DNA of 43,096 nt from the NCBI RefSeq assembly GCF_900115825.1, contig NZ_FOXW01000010.1:1-43096 (forward strand), in the 5' to 3' direction. The DNA is from Desemzia incerta. GTDB lineage: Bacteria > Bacillota > Bacilli > Lactobacillales > Carnobacteriaceae. The position numbers and the translations under genes were made by a program. The notes beneath the pieces were generated by a model. That model was not told where the DNA came from, did not search any database, and was given only the letters and a program-made list of their open reading frames with translations. Positions within the stretch are counted from its first letter, which is position 1; each line of letters opens with the position of its first letter. Positions 28,409-37,421 of the stretch are shown here, piece by piece.

Positions 28409-29755
28409 TTAAACAATCCCTTGACTTACCATTGCATTAGCTACTTTATAAAAACCAGCTATATTCGCGCCGGCTGCAAAATCGCCTTCTACTCCATATT
28501 CCTTAGCCGTTTCACTGACTTGCTTGTAGATATTTTCCATAATACTTTTTAATCGATGGTCTACATCTTCTAAAGTCCAACTTAGACGCTGACTGTTTTG
28601 AGACATTTCTAGTGCCGAAACTGCTACTCCTCCGGCATTTGCGGCTTTAGCCGGTCCAAACAGCACACCAGCTTCTTGGAATAATGTTGTACTTTCTAAG
28701 TCTGTCGGCATATTCGCGCCTTCAGCAACAGCGTACACGCCATTTTCAAGGATGGTACTTGCAGCGTCCTTAGTGATTTCATTTTGTGTAGCACACGGCA
28801 ATGCTATGTCATAGCTGATTTTATGATTCCACACATTTCCTTCATAGTAAGCAGCGTTTGGATGGTCGCTTACGTATTCAGAAATACGGCCACGTCTATT
28901 TTCTTTGATATCTTTTACTAATTCAATATCGATTCCTTCTTCATCAATGATGTACCCGTCAGAATCAGAACAAGCAATTACTATTCCCTCATACTCGTGA
29001 ACTTTTTCCATGGCGTAAGTTGCTACATTTCCACTTCCTGAAACGATCACTCTCTGCTGTTTGAAACTTTTTTTCGCGTCTTCTAACATAGCTTTTGTAA
29101 AATAAACCAGTCCATAACCAGTTGCTTCTGTTCTCCCGATGCTTCCTCCATATAATAGAGGTTTTCCAGTCAACACACCGTTCAATGAACCGTTCAGTTT
29201 TTTGTACTGTCCATATAAGTATCCGATTTCTCTAGCCCCTACACCAATGTCTCCAGCTGGGACATCCATATCTGGACCAATGTATTTTTGCAACTCTGTC
29301 ATCAAACTTTGACAAAAACGCATTACTTCAGCATCCGATTTTCCTTTAGGATCAAAATCGCTTCCGCCTTTTCCTCCACCAATTGGAAGTCCAGTCAAAC
29401 TATTTTTAAAGATTTGCTCAAATCCTAAGAATTTTACGATACTTTGATCAACGGTTGGGTGGAATCTCAATCCGCCTTTATAAGGTCCGATGGCAGAATT
29501 GAATTGCACACGAAAAGCTCTGTTGATTTTTACTTCTCCTTGATCTGTCACCCACGGTACTCTGAATTGGATAATTCTTTCAGGTTCTACTATACGCCCA
29601 AGAATATTCTCTTTAATGAATTCGGGATGTGCTGACAACACAGGCTCAATAGAATAGAAAAATTCATAAACAGCCTGTAAAAACTCCGGTTGATGAGAAT
29701 CTCTTTCCTTTACTTCTTGGTAAATCTGCTCAATATATTGTTTAGCCTCTGACAT
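28409..29755 (-). CDS. gdhA: NADP-specific glutamate dehydrogenase
   Basis: The 448-residue enzyme makes glutamate from 2-oxoglutarate and ammonia. The length and the blocks GPYKGGLRFHPTVDQSIVKFL, LPIGGGKGGSDFDPKGKS, DMDVPAGDIGVGAREIGYLYGQYK and SGSGNVATYA fit the hexameric, anabolic NADP type. The chosen ATG at 29755 has AAGGAGGACTATT directly upstream; an in-frame start at 29818 would put that site inside the gene. It is transcribed alone, divergent from def. No glutamate synthase genes are in the window, so it may be a main route of ammonia assimilation. Confidence 0.95.
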   Translation of the reverse strand: MSEAKQYIEQIYQEVKERDSHQPEFLQAVYEFFYSIEPVLSAHPEFIKENILGRIVEPERIIQFRVPWVTDQGEVKINRAFRVQFNSAIGPYKGGLRFHPTVDQSIVKFLGFEQIFKNSLTGLPIGGGKGGSDFDPKGKSDAEVMRFCQSLMTELQKYIGPDMDVPAGDIGVGAREIGYLYGQYKKLNGSLNGVLTGKPLLYGGSIGRTEATGYGLVYFTKAMLEDAKKSFKQQRVIVSGSGNVATYAMEKVHEYEGIVIACSDSDGYIIDEEGIDIELVKDIKENRRGRISEYVSDHPNAAYYEGNVWNHKISYDIALPCATQNEITKDAASTILENGVYAVAEGANMPTDLESTTLFQEAGVLFGPAKAANAGGVAVSALEMSQNSQRLSWTLEDVDHRLKSIMENIYKQVSETAKEYGVEGDFAAGANIAGFYKVANAMVSQGIV

Positions 29756-29895
29756 AATAGTCCTCCTTGTTTCATTAAAAAATGATGATACAATAATAAC
29801 TTTTTTATTATCGCACATTTTTATACAGATAAAAAGAAGAAATCCTCGTGCATTCTTTACATAATGCTGTTAGAATAGATAGGTTGAAAGTTAGT

Positions 29896-29926
29896 TTGAC
29901 AACTATTAAAATAGTACTATTAATAT
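29896..29926 (+). promoter_or_regulatory. def promoter
   Basis: A perfect -35 TTGACA (29896-29901) is followed by A/T-rich sequence with TATTAA after 16 bases or TAATAT after 19; the exact -10 is uncertain. Confidence 0.55.
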
Positions 29927-29946
29927 TAAGTAGGAGTGAATGATCA

Positions 29947-30510
29947 ATGATTACAATGAAAGACATTATTCGAGAAGGCCATCCTACTCTTCGTTTAGTC
30001 GCTAAAGAAGTAGAATTACCATTATCTAAAGAAGTAATTGATTTAGGACACGAAATGATGGAATTCTTAGTGAATAGCCAAGATCCCGAATTAGCAGAAA
30101 AATATGAACTAAGAGCCGGTGTTGGATTAGCCGCTCCGCAAATCGATCAATCTATTCGTATGGTAGCCGTTCATATCCCTGGGATCGAAGAAGACAGTGA
30201 AGACTATATTTTAAGCGACGTGATGGTGAACCCTAAAATCGTCAGCCACTCTGTTCAATCTTCTTGTTTAGCTGAAGGAGAAGGATGTTTGTCAGTGGAT
30301 CGTGATGTTCCAGGTTATGTGCCTCGTCACAGCAGAATCACCGTAACTTACCATGATTTAAATGGTGAAAAACAAAAAGTTCGGTTGAAAAATTATGCAG
30401 CAATGGTCGTTCAACACGAGATCGATCATTTGAACGGTGTAATGTTCTACGACCGCATCAACGAAGAAAACCCTTATCAATTAGATGAAGGTGTCAATAT
30501 TATTTCATAA
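29947..30510 (+). CDS. def: Peptide deformylase
   Basis: The 187-residue metalloenzyme removes the formyl group from nascent proteins. The three signatures are present: [10 protein letters not shown] (58-67), EGCLSVD with the metal Cys at 114, and QHEIDHLNG with metal His 157 and 161 and catalytic Glu 158. The insertion between motifs and the length fit the Gram-positive (type 2) deformylases. The ATG follows TAGGAGTG. It stands alone on the plus strand and shares a two-way terminator with the convergent gene downstream. Confidence 0.97.
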   Translation: MITMKDIIREGHPTLRLVAKEVELPLSKEVIDLGHEMMEFLVNSQDPELAEKYELRAGVGLAAPQIDQSIRMVAVHIPGIEEDSEDYILSDVMVNPKIVSHSVQSSCLAEGEGCLSVDRDVPGYVPRHSRITVTYHDLNGEKQKVRLKNYAAMVVQHEIDHLNGVMFYDRINEENPYQLDEGVNIIS

Positions 30511-30511
30511 G

Positions 30512-30546
30512 AAAAAAGGAGTCGGGTAAAACCCGGCTCCTTTTTT
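30512..30546. terminator. Two-way terminator between def and the YdjM-like gene
   Basis: GGAGTCGGGT/ACCCGGCTCC stem (30518-30540) with A6 before and T6 after, placed between convergent stop codons. Confidence 0.9.
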
Positions 30547-30548
30547 CT

Positions 30549-31115
30549 TTAGGTAAAATAAGTATTTTTGATTTGCTCTACAACATTTTGAAATTCCAAA
30601 AAAGGAAAAGCGAGTTGCGCAAACAGATCGAGTTGAACAATTTGATACAGAATAATTGCAGATGCAACAGCAAATATAATCAGTTCGCTTACTCCACCAG
30701 TCGTATAATAAATGCGTTTAAAACCAAACTGAATATTCTTATTGTAAATAGGCTGAAGCCAAGCTATGCCGTATTTTGAAAAAGAATCTTCTACTAAATG
30801 AGCCAGAAACCCCATCAAAAACCACGTCGCCCAATCCATCGGCAAATTTAAACCAGTGAGCAGCATTCTAACTAGTACTGTGAAAAAAACAGCGCCTGCC
30901 AAAGAATGCACGATCCCTCTATGCCCAAATAATTTTCTCATCCCATCACTGATGATCGGCATACGCGTTCCAATAAACGACCCTGGATGGTCGATATCCG
31001 GAAATAACGAACCCACTCCCAACGCTGCTAAGTTACCTAACGTCAAAGCATCCGAAGAAGCCAGCATAGGTAATGTAACAGCGTAAGTGACAGCTAAATG
31101 TGTTTTGTAACGCAT
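30549..31115 (-). CDS. YdjM-like membrane protein (DUF457, metal-dependent hydrolase family)
   Basis: The 188-residue membrane protein has the family motifs THLAVTYA at the N-terminus, SLFPDIDHPGS, LFGHRGIVHSL and HLVEDSFSKYGIAWLQP, whose His and Asp residues are thought to bind metal. Three to four hydrophobic segments are visible. Escherichia coli YdjM is LexA-controlled, but I see no LexA box here. The start at 31115 has TTGAAAGGAGAAAAA; an upstream in-frame start at 31193 is rejected. Its leader may include the GC-rich RNA at 31224-31292. The exact activity is unknown. Confidence 0.82.
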   Translation of the reverse strand: MRYKTHLAVTYAVTLPMLASSDALTLGNLAALGVGSLFPDIDHPGSFIGTRMPIISDGMRKLFGHRGIVHSLAGAVFFTVLVRMLLTGLNLPMDWATWFLMGFLAHLVEDSFSKYGIAWLQPIYNKNIQFGFKRIYYTTGGVSELIIFAVASAIILYQIVQLDLFAQLAFPFLEFQNVVEQIKNTYFT

Positions 31116-31223
31116 TTTTTCTCCTTTCAAATGATAAACACCCCACTCTTTTTCACACGACTCTCGCCGCTGATACCAAATAAAGGTGTTCAAAATAATC
31201 TTTGCATTTTAGGAATCTGAATC

Positions 31224-31292
31224 AAAAAAAACCTTCCAACACAAAATACGCCTTCCCACCACGAGACACTTCATCCCGCGGCGGCGAACGCA
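31224..31292 (-). ncRNA. Candidate structured RNA or leader, GC-rich
   Basis: Downstream of a TACAAT -10 element (31299-31304) the minus strand has an island far richer in G and C than its surroundings, ending in eight T (31224-31231). An 8 base-pair stem (31274-31281 with 31259-31266, three G.U pairs) closes a 7-base loop and is framed by CGCC/GGCG. It could be a small RNA or the leader of the YdjM-like gene. I cannot match it to a known class, and the T-run is not directly preceded by a stem. Confidence 0.35.
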
Positions 31293-31368
31293 CGTTCTAT
31301 TGTATCATAATAGAGTGTGAATTACTCGAAGTTTTGTAGCAAATAAAAAAGGAGCAAGAAATCGCAAC

Positions 31369-31409
31369 AAAAAAATCTTTAAACCATCGTAAAAGACGGT
31401 TTAAAGATT
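31369..31409 (-). terminator. tRNA-Ala terminator
   Basis: A 15 base-pair stem (AATCTTTAAACC and GGTTTAAAGATT arms plus inner pairs) with a 6-base loop, followed by T7 on the minus strand, 15 bases after the tRNA. Confidence 0.9.
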
Positions 31410-31424
31410 TTTTAAATATACATA

Positions 31425-31497
31425 TGGAGATAAGGGGGCTCGAACCCCTGACCTCTACGCTGCCAGCGTAGCGCTCTCCCAACTGAGCTATACCCCC
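31425..31497 (-). tRNA. tRNA-Ala (anticodon GGC)
   Basis: The 73-base minus-strand sequence folds as a full cloverleaf: acceptor GGGGGTA/TATCTCC with two G.U pairs, D-arm with AGCTCAGTTGGGAGAGC, anticodon stem CTACG/CGTAG with loop CTGGCAG, and T-arm with GGTTCGAGCC. The anticodon GGC reads GCC and GCU alanine codons. The discriminator is A, and the 3' CCA is not encoded. It is a single tRNA with its own terminator. Confidence 0.97.
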
Positions 31498-31548
31498 GGA
31501 AAATCTGTTGATTCAATAATAATACTATTCAATCAACAGCTGATAACT

Positions 31549-32091
31549 TTATTGTGTCCCTAAGAGACATAATTTCTTAGTCGTATTCGCATTTCGAATC
31601 GTTACTTTTTGATATGATTTGGTTCCAACTATTTTTGAGAACTTAGTTTTACTATAATGCCTAATAGAAGAACTCCAGAAAATGATGTTTTCAAAACAAT
31701 AAACTTTTTCTACTTCAGAATTGACTTCACCTATTTCAGACATGATTTCATCTGCCGTTACAGGGAGTATAGTAAATAAAGCATTGTGTTTTTCTTGAGG
31801 ATCTTTTCCCCACCATTTCGGAACCTGACGTAAAGCTTGTGATAAAATTTGGATAGAAATAATGGCCACCGATACAGAAAATCCAAAAGAAGTTTGAATG
31901 ATATTTTGACAATCTTCTTGGAGAACTTTCTCGTCTGACTCTTTTTTAGCCTCGAACAACACATTACCACTATTGATGTACGTTTGAACACCAGTAAATC
32001 CAGCATCAAGAAAACACTTCTGCAACTCTTTCATCGGTACTCGATTTTTCCCGCCAACGTTTATTCCTCTAAACAATGCGATATACTTCAT
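31549..32091 (-). CDS. DUF1697 family protein
   Basis: The 180-residue protein starts MKYIALFRGINVGGKNRVPM and contains the family blocks VQTYINSGNVLFEA and HYSKTKFSKIVG. The structure of this family is ferredoxin-like; no function is established. The ATG at 32091 follows GGAAGG; the in-frame ATG three codons earlier is less well placed. It lies between the tRNA and the HAD phosphatase, 35 bases after the latter, and may be co-transcribed with it. The C-terminal half shows an unusual Asn/Thr/Lys-rich end. Confidence 0.88.
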   Translation of the reverse strand: MKYIALFRGINVGGKNRVPMKELQKCFLDAGFTGVQTYINSGNVLFEAKKESDEKVLQEDCQNIIQTSFGFSVSVAIISIQILSQALRQVPKWWGKDPQEKHNALFTILPVTADEIMSEIGEVNSEVEKVYCFENIIFWSSSIRHYSKTKFSKIVGTKSYQKVTIRNANTTKKLCLLGTQ

Positions 32092-32126
32092 TTTACCCAA
32101 CCTTCCTTACCAATCGGAAAAGTAAG

Positions 32127-32906
32127 TTAAATCAATCCCATTTCTTTCAAAGCTATTGCAATCCCATCTTCATTGTTATCGGCAGTGACTTTATCTGCTC
32201 TTAACTTGATGGATTCCAGGGCATTCCCCATTGCGACTCCTACACCTACTTGCGAGATCATCTCTAAATCGTTCAAACCGTCTCCAAAAGCTATGATATC
32301 TTCACGTTTGAATCCTTGATCTTCAGAAAACGCTAAAATAGTAGCAGCTTTTGAACCGTCACGAGGTAATACGTCTACTCCCGTGTCATGCCAACGAACA
32401 AACTTCAATTTAGAAAATTGCCCATTTTCATAAATATCTTTTTCTTCTTCGCGATAAAAAATCAACGCCTGCGACATTTTATGTTCTTTATAGAACTCAT
32501 CGTCCCATTTCGGTACGCCGAATCCGACTGCCTCCATAGCCGTTTTGATGCGAATACTGATCGCCTCGCTGCGTCTTCTTAATTTAAAAGGTGTTTCGTA
32601 AACCACTTGATGACCTTCTTTATCAGCCAATTGCAGCATTCGCTCAAATTCCGTCGGATCTAAGACATTCTCATAAACTAATTCATTATGGAAAAATCCA
32701 GCGGCTCCATTACAGACGATGTAATTTTGCAATTCTAATTCATCGATCACTGTTTTCGCCATCGTATAATTTCTGCCTGTCGCGATCGCAACTTCATGTC
32801 CATTAGCTTGCAACTGTTTCAATGCTGCTTTAGTACTGGGCAGCACTTTTTTCTCATCTGTCAGTAAAGTACCATCGATATCAAAAAAAAGAATTTTTTT
32901 CTCCAT
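32127..32906 (-). CDS. Cof-type HAD-superfamily phosphatase
   Basis: The 259-residue protein has the HAD motifs in order: FFDIDGTLL (motif 1, Asp nucleophile), AIATGRN (motif 2 Thr), the Lys of DGSKAATI, and IAFGDGLNDLEMISQVGVGVAMGNA (motif 4). A C2-type cap lies in the middle. Cof proteins dephosphorylate sugar phosphates, flavin mononucleotide or pyridoxal phosphate; the substrate cannot be chosen. The ribosome site is weak. The 450 bases upstream hold no gene on either strand. Confidence 0.9.
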   Translation of the reverse strand: MEKKILFFDIDGTLLTDEKKVLPSTKAALKQLQANGHEVAIATGRNYTMAKTVIDELELQNYIVCNGAAGFFHNELVYENVLDPTEFERMLQLADKEGHQVVYETPFKLRRRSEAISIRIKTAMEAVGFGVPKWDDEFYKEHKMSQALIFYREEEKDIYENGQFSKLKFVRWHDTGVDVLPRDGSKAATILAFSEDQGFKREDIIAFGDGLNDLEMISQVGVGVAMGNALESIKLRADKVTADNNEDGIAIALKEMGLI

Positions 32907-33359
32907 AATTATCTGTTACCTGCTTTCTTGAACACTTTTCTATACCATTCTATCGAATAATCACTAAAAAGAAAAGTTGTTTTTGAAAACCTTTTACTTT
33001 TTGAATACAACAGAGATATTCTTCTATAACTCTTGGTAATTATTGTTTAGTCATTGACTCTTTTTCCACAGAAACCTTTTGTATATTTAACCTGCTCATG
33101 CAATCGGTTAAATGTCATCGTATCAAACCTTCCATTCTATACTTAATTCATAAACTGTGTTAAACTATTCATAGCCGTTGTGGTATACCACAACAACCAG
33201 TTCGGGAGAAAAAATGTGCATTTAACAGATAAATCAACCTTTTTTATCAAAAATCGTTTATTTTTTGTACCCAAATTTTATACGTTTCATTTTCAGATTT
33301 TTTAGATCGCTTTATTAATTTATATTAAAAAGAAGAAAGTTTAAAGGAGAGAAAAAAAC
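32907..33359. other. Gene-free A/T-rich gap before rpoY
   Basis: About 450 bases between divergent genes. I see no credible coding frame. It holds the start signals of the HAD gene, an 18-base palindrome (33177-33194), a three-codon ATG-TGC-ATT-TAA frame behind GGGAG (33214 onward), and presumably the rpoY-rnjA promoter, for which several poor matches exist and none is clear. Confidence 0.6.
33177..33194. promoter_or_regulatory. Perfect 18-base palindrome upstream of rpoY-rnjA
   Basis: GTTGTGGTATACCACAAC with no T-run after it, so it looks like an operator and not a terminator. The TGGTATACCA core recalls half-sites of HutC-type GntR regulators; the TTGTG/CACAA halves recall Rex but with a spacer two bases too short. 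Confidence 0.5.
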
Positions 33360-33575
33360 ATGATTTTTAAAGTCACTTACCAACAAAGTAAAGCAACAAA
33401 CCCAAAAAGAGAAGATACAAGATCTTTATATATTGAGGCAGAATCTGATGTAGATGCTCGAGCTTTGGTTGAAAAAAATACCCCCTACAATATTGAATTT
33501 GTTCAACCATTAGATTCAGCACATTTAGCTTACGAACAAAAAAATCCAGATTTTGCACTGACGGAGTTCAACTAA
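33360..33575 (+). CDS. rpoY: RNA polymerase epsilon subunit
   Basis: The 71-residue protein matches the DUF1447 family, the small epsilon subunit of Firmicutes RNA polymerase: MIFKVTYQ at the start, [22 protein letters not shown] in the middle, and the FALTEF end. It binds near the downstream DNA channel of the polymerase. The ATG follows TTAAAGGAGAG. Its stop codon overlaps the rnjA start (TAATG), the standard coupling of these two genes. Confidence 0.95.
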   Translation: MIFKVTYQQSKATNPKREDTRSLYIEAESDVDARALVEKNTPYNIEFVQPLDSAHLAYEQKNPDFALTEFN

Positions 33576-35245
33576 TGAAACCAAACATTAAAAATAATGA
33601 AACGGCTGTATTTGCCATTGGGGGATTAGGTGAAATCGGAAAAAACACTTATGGTGTTCAATTCCAAGATGAGATTATTTTGATTGATGCCGGAGTTAAA
33701 TTTCCTGAAGATGATTTGTTAGGAATCGATTATGTTATTCCGGACTATAGTTATATCGTTCAAAATATCAATAAAATAAAAGGGTTGTTTATCACTCATG
33801 GTCACGAAGATCATATCGGTGGAATTCCTTTCTTATTACAACAAGTAAATATACCGATTTATGCTGGACCTTTAGCTTATGCATTGATCCAAAATAAATT
33901 GAACGAACGCGGTTTACTGCGTGATGCTGAGTTGCACAAAATCGACGAGCATGATGTAATCAAGTTTCGTAAGACAAGCGTGAGTTTCTACCGCACTACT
34001 CACAGTATTCCAGAAGCGTATGGAATTATTGTCAAGACTCCATCAGGCAATATCGTTCATACGGGAGATTATAAGTTTGACTTTACTCCTGTTGGCGAAC
34101 CTGCTGATTTACACCGTATGGCAAAAATCGGTGACGAAGGAGTACTGGCTCTCCTTTCTGATAGTACTAATGCAGAAATACCAAACTTTACGAAATCTGA
34201 AAACGTGGTCGGTGATTCGATTACCAGCATTATGCAAAAAGTTGAAGGTCGAATCATATTTGCGACTTTCGCTTCAAATATTTCTCGTTTGCAACAAGTA
34301 GCCAATGCTGCAATCAAAACAGGACGTAAAATAGCTGTTTTTGGTCGTAGTATGGAATCTTCTGTTGTAACCGGTCGTGAGTTGGGCTACATTACCGCTC
34401 CTGAAGAAATATTCGTGGATCAACGAGAAATCAACCGTTACCCGGCTAATGAAACGATTATTCTTTGTACTGGTTCTCAAGGTGAACCGATGGCTGCTTT
34501 GAGCAGAATTGCCAATGGTACTCACCGCCAGATTCAGATCCAGCCAGGAGACACTGTTATTTTTTCAAGTTCTCCTATTCCAGGAAATACTACAAGCATC
34601 AATCGCTTGATCAACTTATTGTCAGAAGCTGGAGCAAATGTTATCCATGGTAAACTAAATAACATTCACACTTCTGGTCACGGTGGTCAACAAGAGCAAA
34701 AACTGATGCTTCGCTTGATGAAACCAAAATACTTCATCCCTATTCACGGGGAATATCGTATGCAAAAAATCCATGCCGGTCTAGCTGAAGAAACAGGTAT
34801 TCCTAAAGAAAACTGTTTTATCGTAGAAAACGGAGATGTTATTGCTTTGACTCCAGATTCTGCACGATTAGCGGGTCATTTTGAAGCTGGTGATGTCTAT
34901 GTGGATGGTAAAGGTATCGGAGATATCGGAAACGTCGTCTTACGAGACCGTAAATTATTGTCTGAAGAAGGTTTACTAGTTGTAGTCGTAACGATCGACT
35001 TTAAATCTCAACAAGTATTAGCCGGTCCAGATATCCTTTCACGTGGGTTCATCTACATGCGTGAATCAGGTAAATTGATTCATGATGCGCAAAGTGTTGT
35101 ATCTCGCAGCATCGTTAAAGAATTGAAGAAAGATTCTGTTACAGAACACTCTGTAAAAAATGAAATCATTCAGAGTTTGAAACCTTTCTTGTACGAACGT
35201 ACAGAAAGAAATCCGATGATCTTACCGATCATCATGCCGGTTTAA
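33575..35245 (+). CDS. rnjA: Ribonuclease J1
   Basis: The 556-residue beta-CASP metallo-beta-lactamase RNase has both endonuclease and 5'-3' exonuclease activity and is central to mRNA turnover in Firmicutes. Metal ligands lie in HGHEDHIGG (75-83), with HTGDYKFD, a beta-CASP region ([17 protein letters not shown]), PIHGEYRM and the C-terminal dimerisation domain. Its length and the link with rpoY identify J1, not J2. The ATG overlaps the rpoY stop, with GGAG in the rpoY end as ribosome site. With pnp, this gives the window two main RNA-decay enzymes. Confidence 0.97.
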   Translation: MKPNIKNNETAVFAIGGLGEIGKNTYGVQFQDEIILIDAGVKFPEDDLLGIDYVIPDYSYIVQNINKIKGLFITHGHEDHIGGIPFLLQQVNIPIYAGPLAYALIQNKLNERGLLRDAELHKIDEHDVIKFRKTSVSFYRTTHSIPEAYGIIVKTPSGNIVHTGDYKFDFTPVGEPADLHRMAKIGDEGVLALLSDSTNAEIPNFTKSENVVGDSITSIMQKVEGRIIFATFASNISRLQQVANAAIKTGRKIAVFGRSMESSVVTGRELGYITAPEEIFVDQREINRYPANETIILCTGSQGEPMAALSRIANGTHRQIQIQPGDTVIFSSSPIPGNTTSINRLINLLSEAGANVIHGKLNNIHTSGHGGQQEQKLMLRLMKPKYFIPIHGEYRMQKIHAGLAEETGIPKENCFIVENGDVIALTPDSARLAGHFEAGDVYVDGKGIGDIGNVVLRDRKLLSEEGLLVVVVTIDFKSQQVLAGPDILSRGFIYMRESGKLIHDAQSVVSRSIVKELKKDSVTEHSVKNEIIQSLKPFLYERTERNPMILPIIMPV

Positions 35246-35253
35246 AACCAAAT

Positions 35254-35288
35254 AAAAAAAGGAATCGAGAAATCGATTCCTTTTTTTT
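35254..35288. terminator. Two-way terminator between rnjA and the YneR-like gene
   Basis: GGAATCGA/TCGATTCC stem with loop GAAA (35261-35280), A7 before and T8 after, between convergent genes. Confidence 0.9.
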
Positions 35289-35297
35289 GCGTCATTT

Positions 35298-35597
35298 TTA
35301 TTGTTCTATAAAATGATAAACTGGTTCATCTCTTTTTGCATCGTAATCTACTTCCAAGTCATATCCATTAAAAAACCAATCGTCTGACTCATTGACATAA
35401 TAAGTTACACCATCGATGCTCGTTGAAGCCATCACATTATCGCCAGGTTGAGCCACTGCCATCCCTACTGAGAAACCTTCATGTACTTCAGTCTTTCCAT
35501 ACACTTTTCCAGAAAAACGAATCCCTGACCCTTCAGTTAATCCTAATTCTGTATTAAACCATTCTTGGGCTTCTTTTGTAATGTCAATTTTCATCAT
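35298..35597 (-). CDS. HesB/YneR-like family protein
   Basis: The protein of 98 to 99 residues starts with one of two adjacent ATG codons (35597 or 35594). It has the HesB-like fold pattern: MKIDITKEAQEWF, SGIRFSGKVYGKT, GFSVGMAVAQPGD, TYYVNESDDWFFNGYDLEVDYD. It has no cysteine, so it cannot be a normal A-type iron-sulfur carrier; the same is true of YneR-like members. Function unknown. The Shine-Dalgarno is far upstream with a hairpin between. It is convergent with rnjA. Confidence 0.82.
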   Translation of the reverse strand: MMKIDITKEAQEWFNTELGLTEGSGIRFSGKVYGKTEVHEGFSVGMAVAQPGDNVMASTSIDGVTYYVNESDDWFFNGYDLEVDYDAKRDEPVYHFIEQ

Positions 35598-35628
35598 TTG
35601 TTCGCACAGGCAAGCCTGTGATCCCCCT
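35598..35628 (-). promoter_or_regulatory. YneR-like gene ribosome site bridged by a hairpin
   Basis: AGAGGGGG, two bases, the inverted repeat CACAGGCTTGCCTGTG, seven bases, then ATG. Unfolded, the gap from the G-run is 25 bases; with the hairpin folded it is nine, a good distance. The stem is six to seven base pairs. Confidence 0.5.
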
Positions 35629-35719
35629 CTCAACTAAATACTTATCACAAGTGTATCACAGAAAATACGATTTTACACTCTGAAGAAATAATTACTGCCT
35701 CTCACACGAAATGACGCTT

Positions 35720-36352
35720 TCATTTGATCAATTGATTTTTGAAAGCATATATAGTCGCTTGGGTACGATCTTCCACTTGCAATTTAGATAAAATATTTGA
35801 TACATGAGTTTTAACGGTTTTCAACGTGATAAATAATTCATCAGCTATATCTTGATTGGATTTCCCTTGGGCGATCAGCAACAAGATCTCACTCTCGCGG
35901 CTTGTTAAATCATCGTGTAATTTATGCTCTTCCTTTTTGGAAAAACGTTCCATCATCTTCCCAGTCACTTCAGGTTCCAATACCGATTCGCCTTTATATG
36001 TACTACGAATGGCAGCAGCAATGTCATGTGCAGTCGAAGTCTTTAACAAATAACTCGATGCTCCTGCTTTTAATGCAGGGTAGACTTTCTCATCATCAAT
36101 AAAGCTGGTCAAAATAATGATTTTAGCTTCTGGCCAGTCTTTGAGAATTTTTTGAGTAGATTCAATCCCGTTCATTTCATCCATAACTAAATCCATCAAA
36201 ATAATATCCGGTCTTAAAGACAAGGCTTTTTCATACCCTATTTTCCCATTTTCCGCTTCTCCAATAACTTCGATGTCTGGCTGGATCGTAAGATACGAAG
36301 ACAAACCTAGCCGAACCATTTCGTGATCATCTACTAAAAGTACTTTAATCAT
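35720..36352 (-). CDS. liaR: Response regulator LiaR (NarL family)
   Basis: The protein of about 210 residues has a receiver domain (Asp8, Asp9, phospho-acceptor Asp54 in [12 protein letters not shown], Lys near 104) and a LuxR-type helix-turn-helix ([43 protein letters not shown]). Neighbours identify it as LiaR, the output of the cell-envelope stress system. The start is one of two adjacent ATG codons overlapping the liaS stop; GGAGAG lies about 10 bases upstream. No clear terminator follows. Confidence 0.95.
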   Translation of the reverse strand: MIKVLLVDDHEMVRLGLSSYLTIQPDIEVIGEAENGKIGYEKALSLRPDIILMDLVMDEMNGIESTQKILKDWPEAKIIILTSFIDDEKVYPALKAGASSYLLKTSTAHDIAAAIRSTYKGESVLEPEVTGKMMERFSKKEEHKLHDDLTSRESEILLLIAQGKSNQDIADELFITLKTVKTHVSNILSKLQVEDRTQATIYAFKNQLIK

Positions 36353-37421
36353 CATTGATTTCACTCTCCTTAATGACTGGAATCTTAATATCTATACTGG
36401 CTCCTTTGCCAGCAAAACTAATGATTTTGCATGTTCCGCCCATTCCTATGACACGCTCGCGAATATTCTGTAATCCATAGCTTCCAGCAGTCTTTTTATC
36501 CGGATCAAACCCTACACCATCATCGACCACTCTTAGAGATAGTGTTTGGTCTACTTCATTTAAATACACTTCCAATTCATTGGCTTTTGCATGCCTCAAC
36601 GTGTTAGACAGCAGCTCTTGAACAATTCGAAACAAATGATCTTCAATGCCTTTAGCCAACTTGATATCCGCAATTGACCAAGTTAATTCGATTTGGATCT
36701 TAGTGCTCAATTCTTTTAACAACTGTTCAATTCCTTGTTTCAAAGTTTTTCCTTCTAAATTCACCGGTCTTAAATGGAGCAGCAATGCCCTCATTTCAGA
36801 TTGGGCTTCATTAATGATTTTTTCAATCATATCCATTTGTTTGCGAGTCACTTCATCTGCATTCGTTAATTGCTGATTCAACGCTGACAACATCATCATT
36901 GCAGCAAATAACTGCTGACTAACTGAATCGTGCAGCTCACGAGCTAATCGGTGACGTTCTTGCTCAAGAATCTCTTCTTTTGTTTGCCCATCTACATATT
37001 TGGGCAAGTTACTGCTTTTTTGAACTTCTCTGGACAAATCTTGCAATTTTTGTTGAATATGCTCTAGATTTTTTTCCACTGCTTGAATCGTCGCCGTAGA
37101 ATACGATTCATTTTCCAGCAGAGCGTGATAGATATCTACCGAATAATTGCCGCTGGAGATTTCTTCCAGCACTTTCAATAATCTTTTTGAACGCTTTTGA
37201 ATGAACAAATACCCGTATACCGCAACCATTGCAGCTACTATCCCGGCAATGATGAACAAATAAAACAAAATCGGCAAGTAATAAAATTGTTTTGTCAGCA
37301 GTTCTAAATACCACGTATCAGGATAAACAAGATAACTAAAAGAAGCTGTCACAAAAAACAAGATGAAGAACATGATCACAAAAGTGGCTACAAACAGCTT
37401 CCCCATTGTTTTTTTGCTCAT
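36345..37421 (-). CDS. liaS: Sensor histidine kinase LiaS
   Basis: The 358-residue kinase has two membrane segments (about 9-31 and 48-73) with a very short extracytoplasmic loop, the mark of intramembrane-sensing kinases. A linker and coiled coil follow, then the HisKA_3 dimerisation domain with His164 in [16 protein letters not shown], and a C-terminal ATPase domain ([28 protein letters not shown]). It phosphorylates LiaR in response to lipid II-cycle antibiotics or peptides. It overlaps liaF by four bases and liaR at its end. Confidence 0.95.
   Translation of the reverse strand: MSKKTMGKLFVATFVIMFFILFFVTASFSYLVYPDTWYLELLTKQFYYLPILFYLFIIAGIVAAMVAVYGYLFIQKRSKRLLKVLEEISSGNYSVDIYHALLENESYSTATIQAVEKNLEHIQQKLQDLSREVQKSSNLPKYVDGQTKEEILEQERHRLARELHDSVSQQLFAAMMMLSALNQQLTNADEVTRKQMDMIEKIINEAQSEMRALLLHLRPVNLEGKTLKQGIEQLLKELSTKIQIELTWSIADIKLAKGIEDHLFRIVQELLSNTLRHAKANELEVYLNEVDQTLSLRVVDDGVGFDPDKKTAGSYGLQNIRERVIGMGGTCKIISFAGKGASIDIKIPVIKESEINDD

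Noticed and set aside
31297-31482. 61-codon minus-strand frame across the tRNA-Ala
   Set aside because: It reads through the tRNA and its terminator; not a protein gene.
33214-33225. Three-codon upstream frame (ATG TGC ATT TAA) behind GGGAG before rpoY
   Set aside because: Too short to separate from chance; it would matter only if conserved in relatives.
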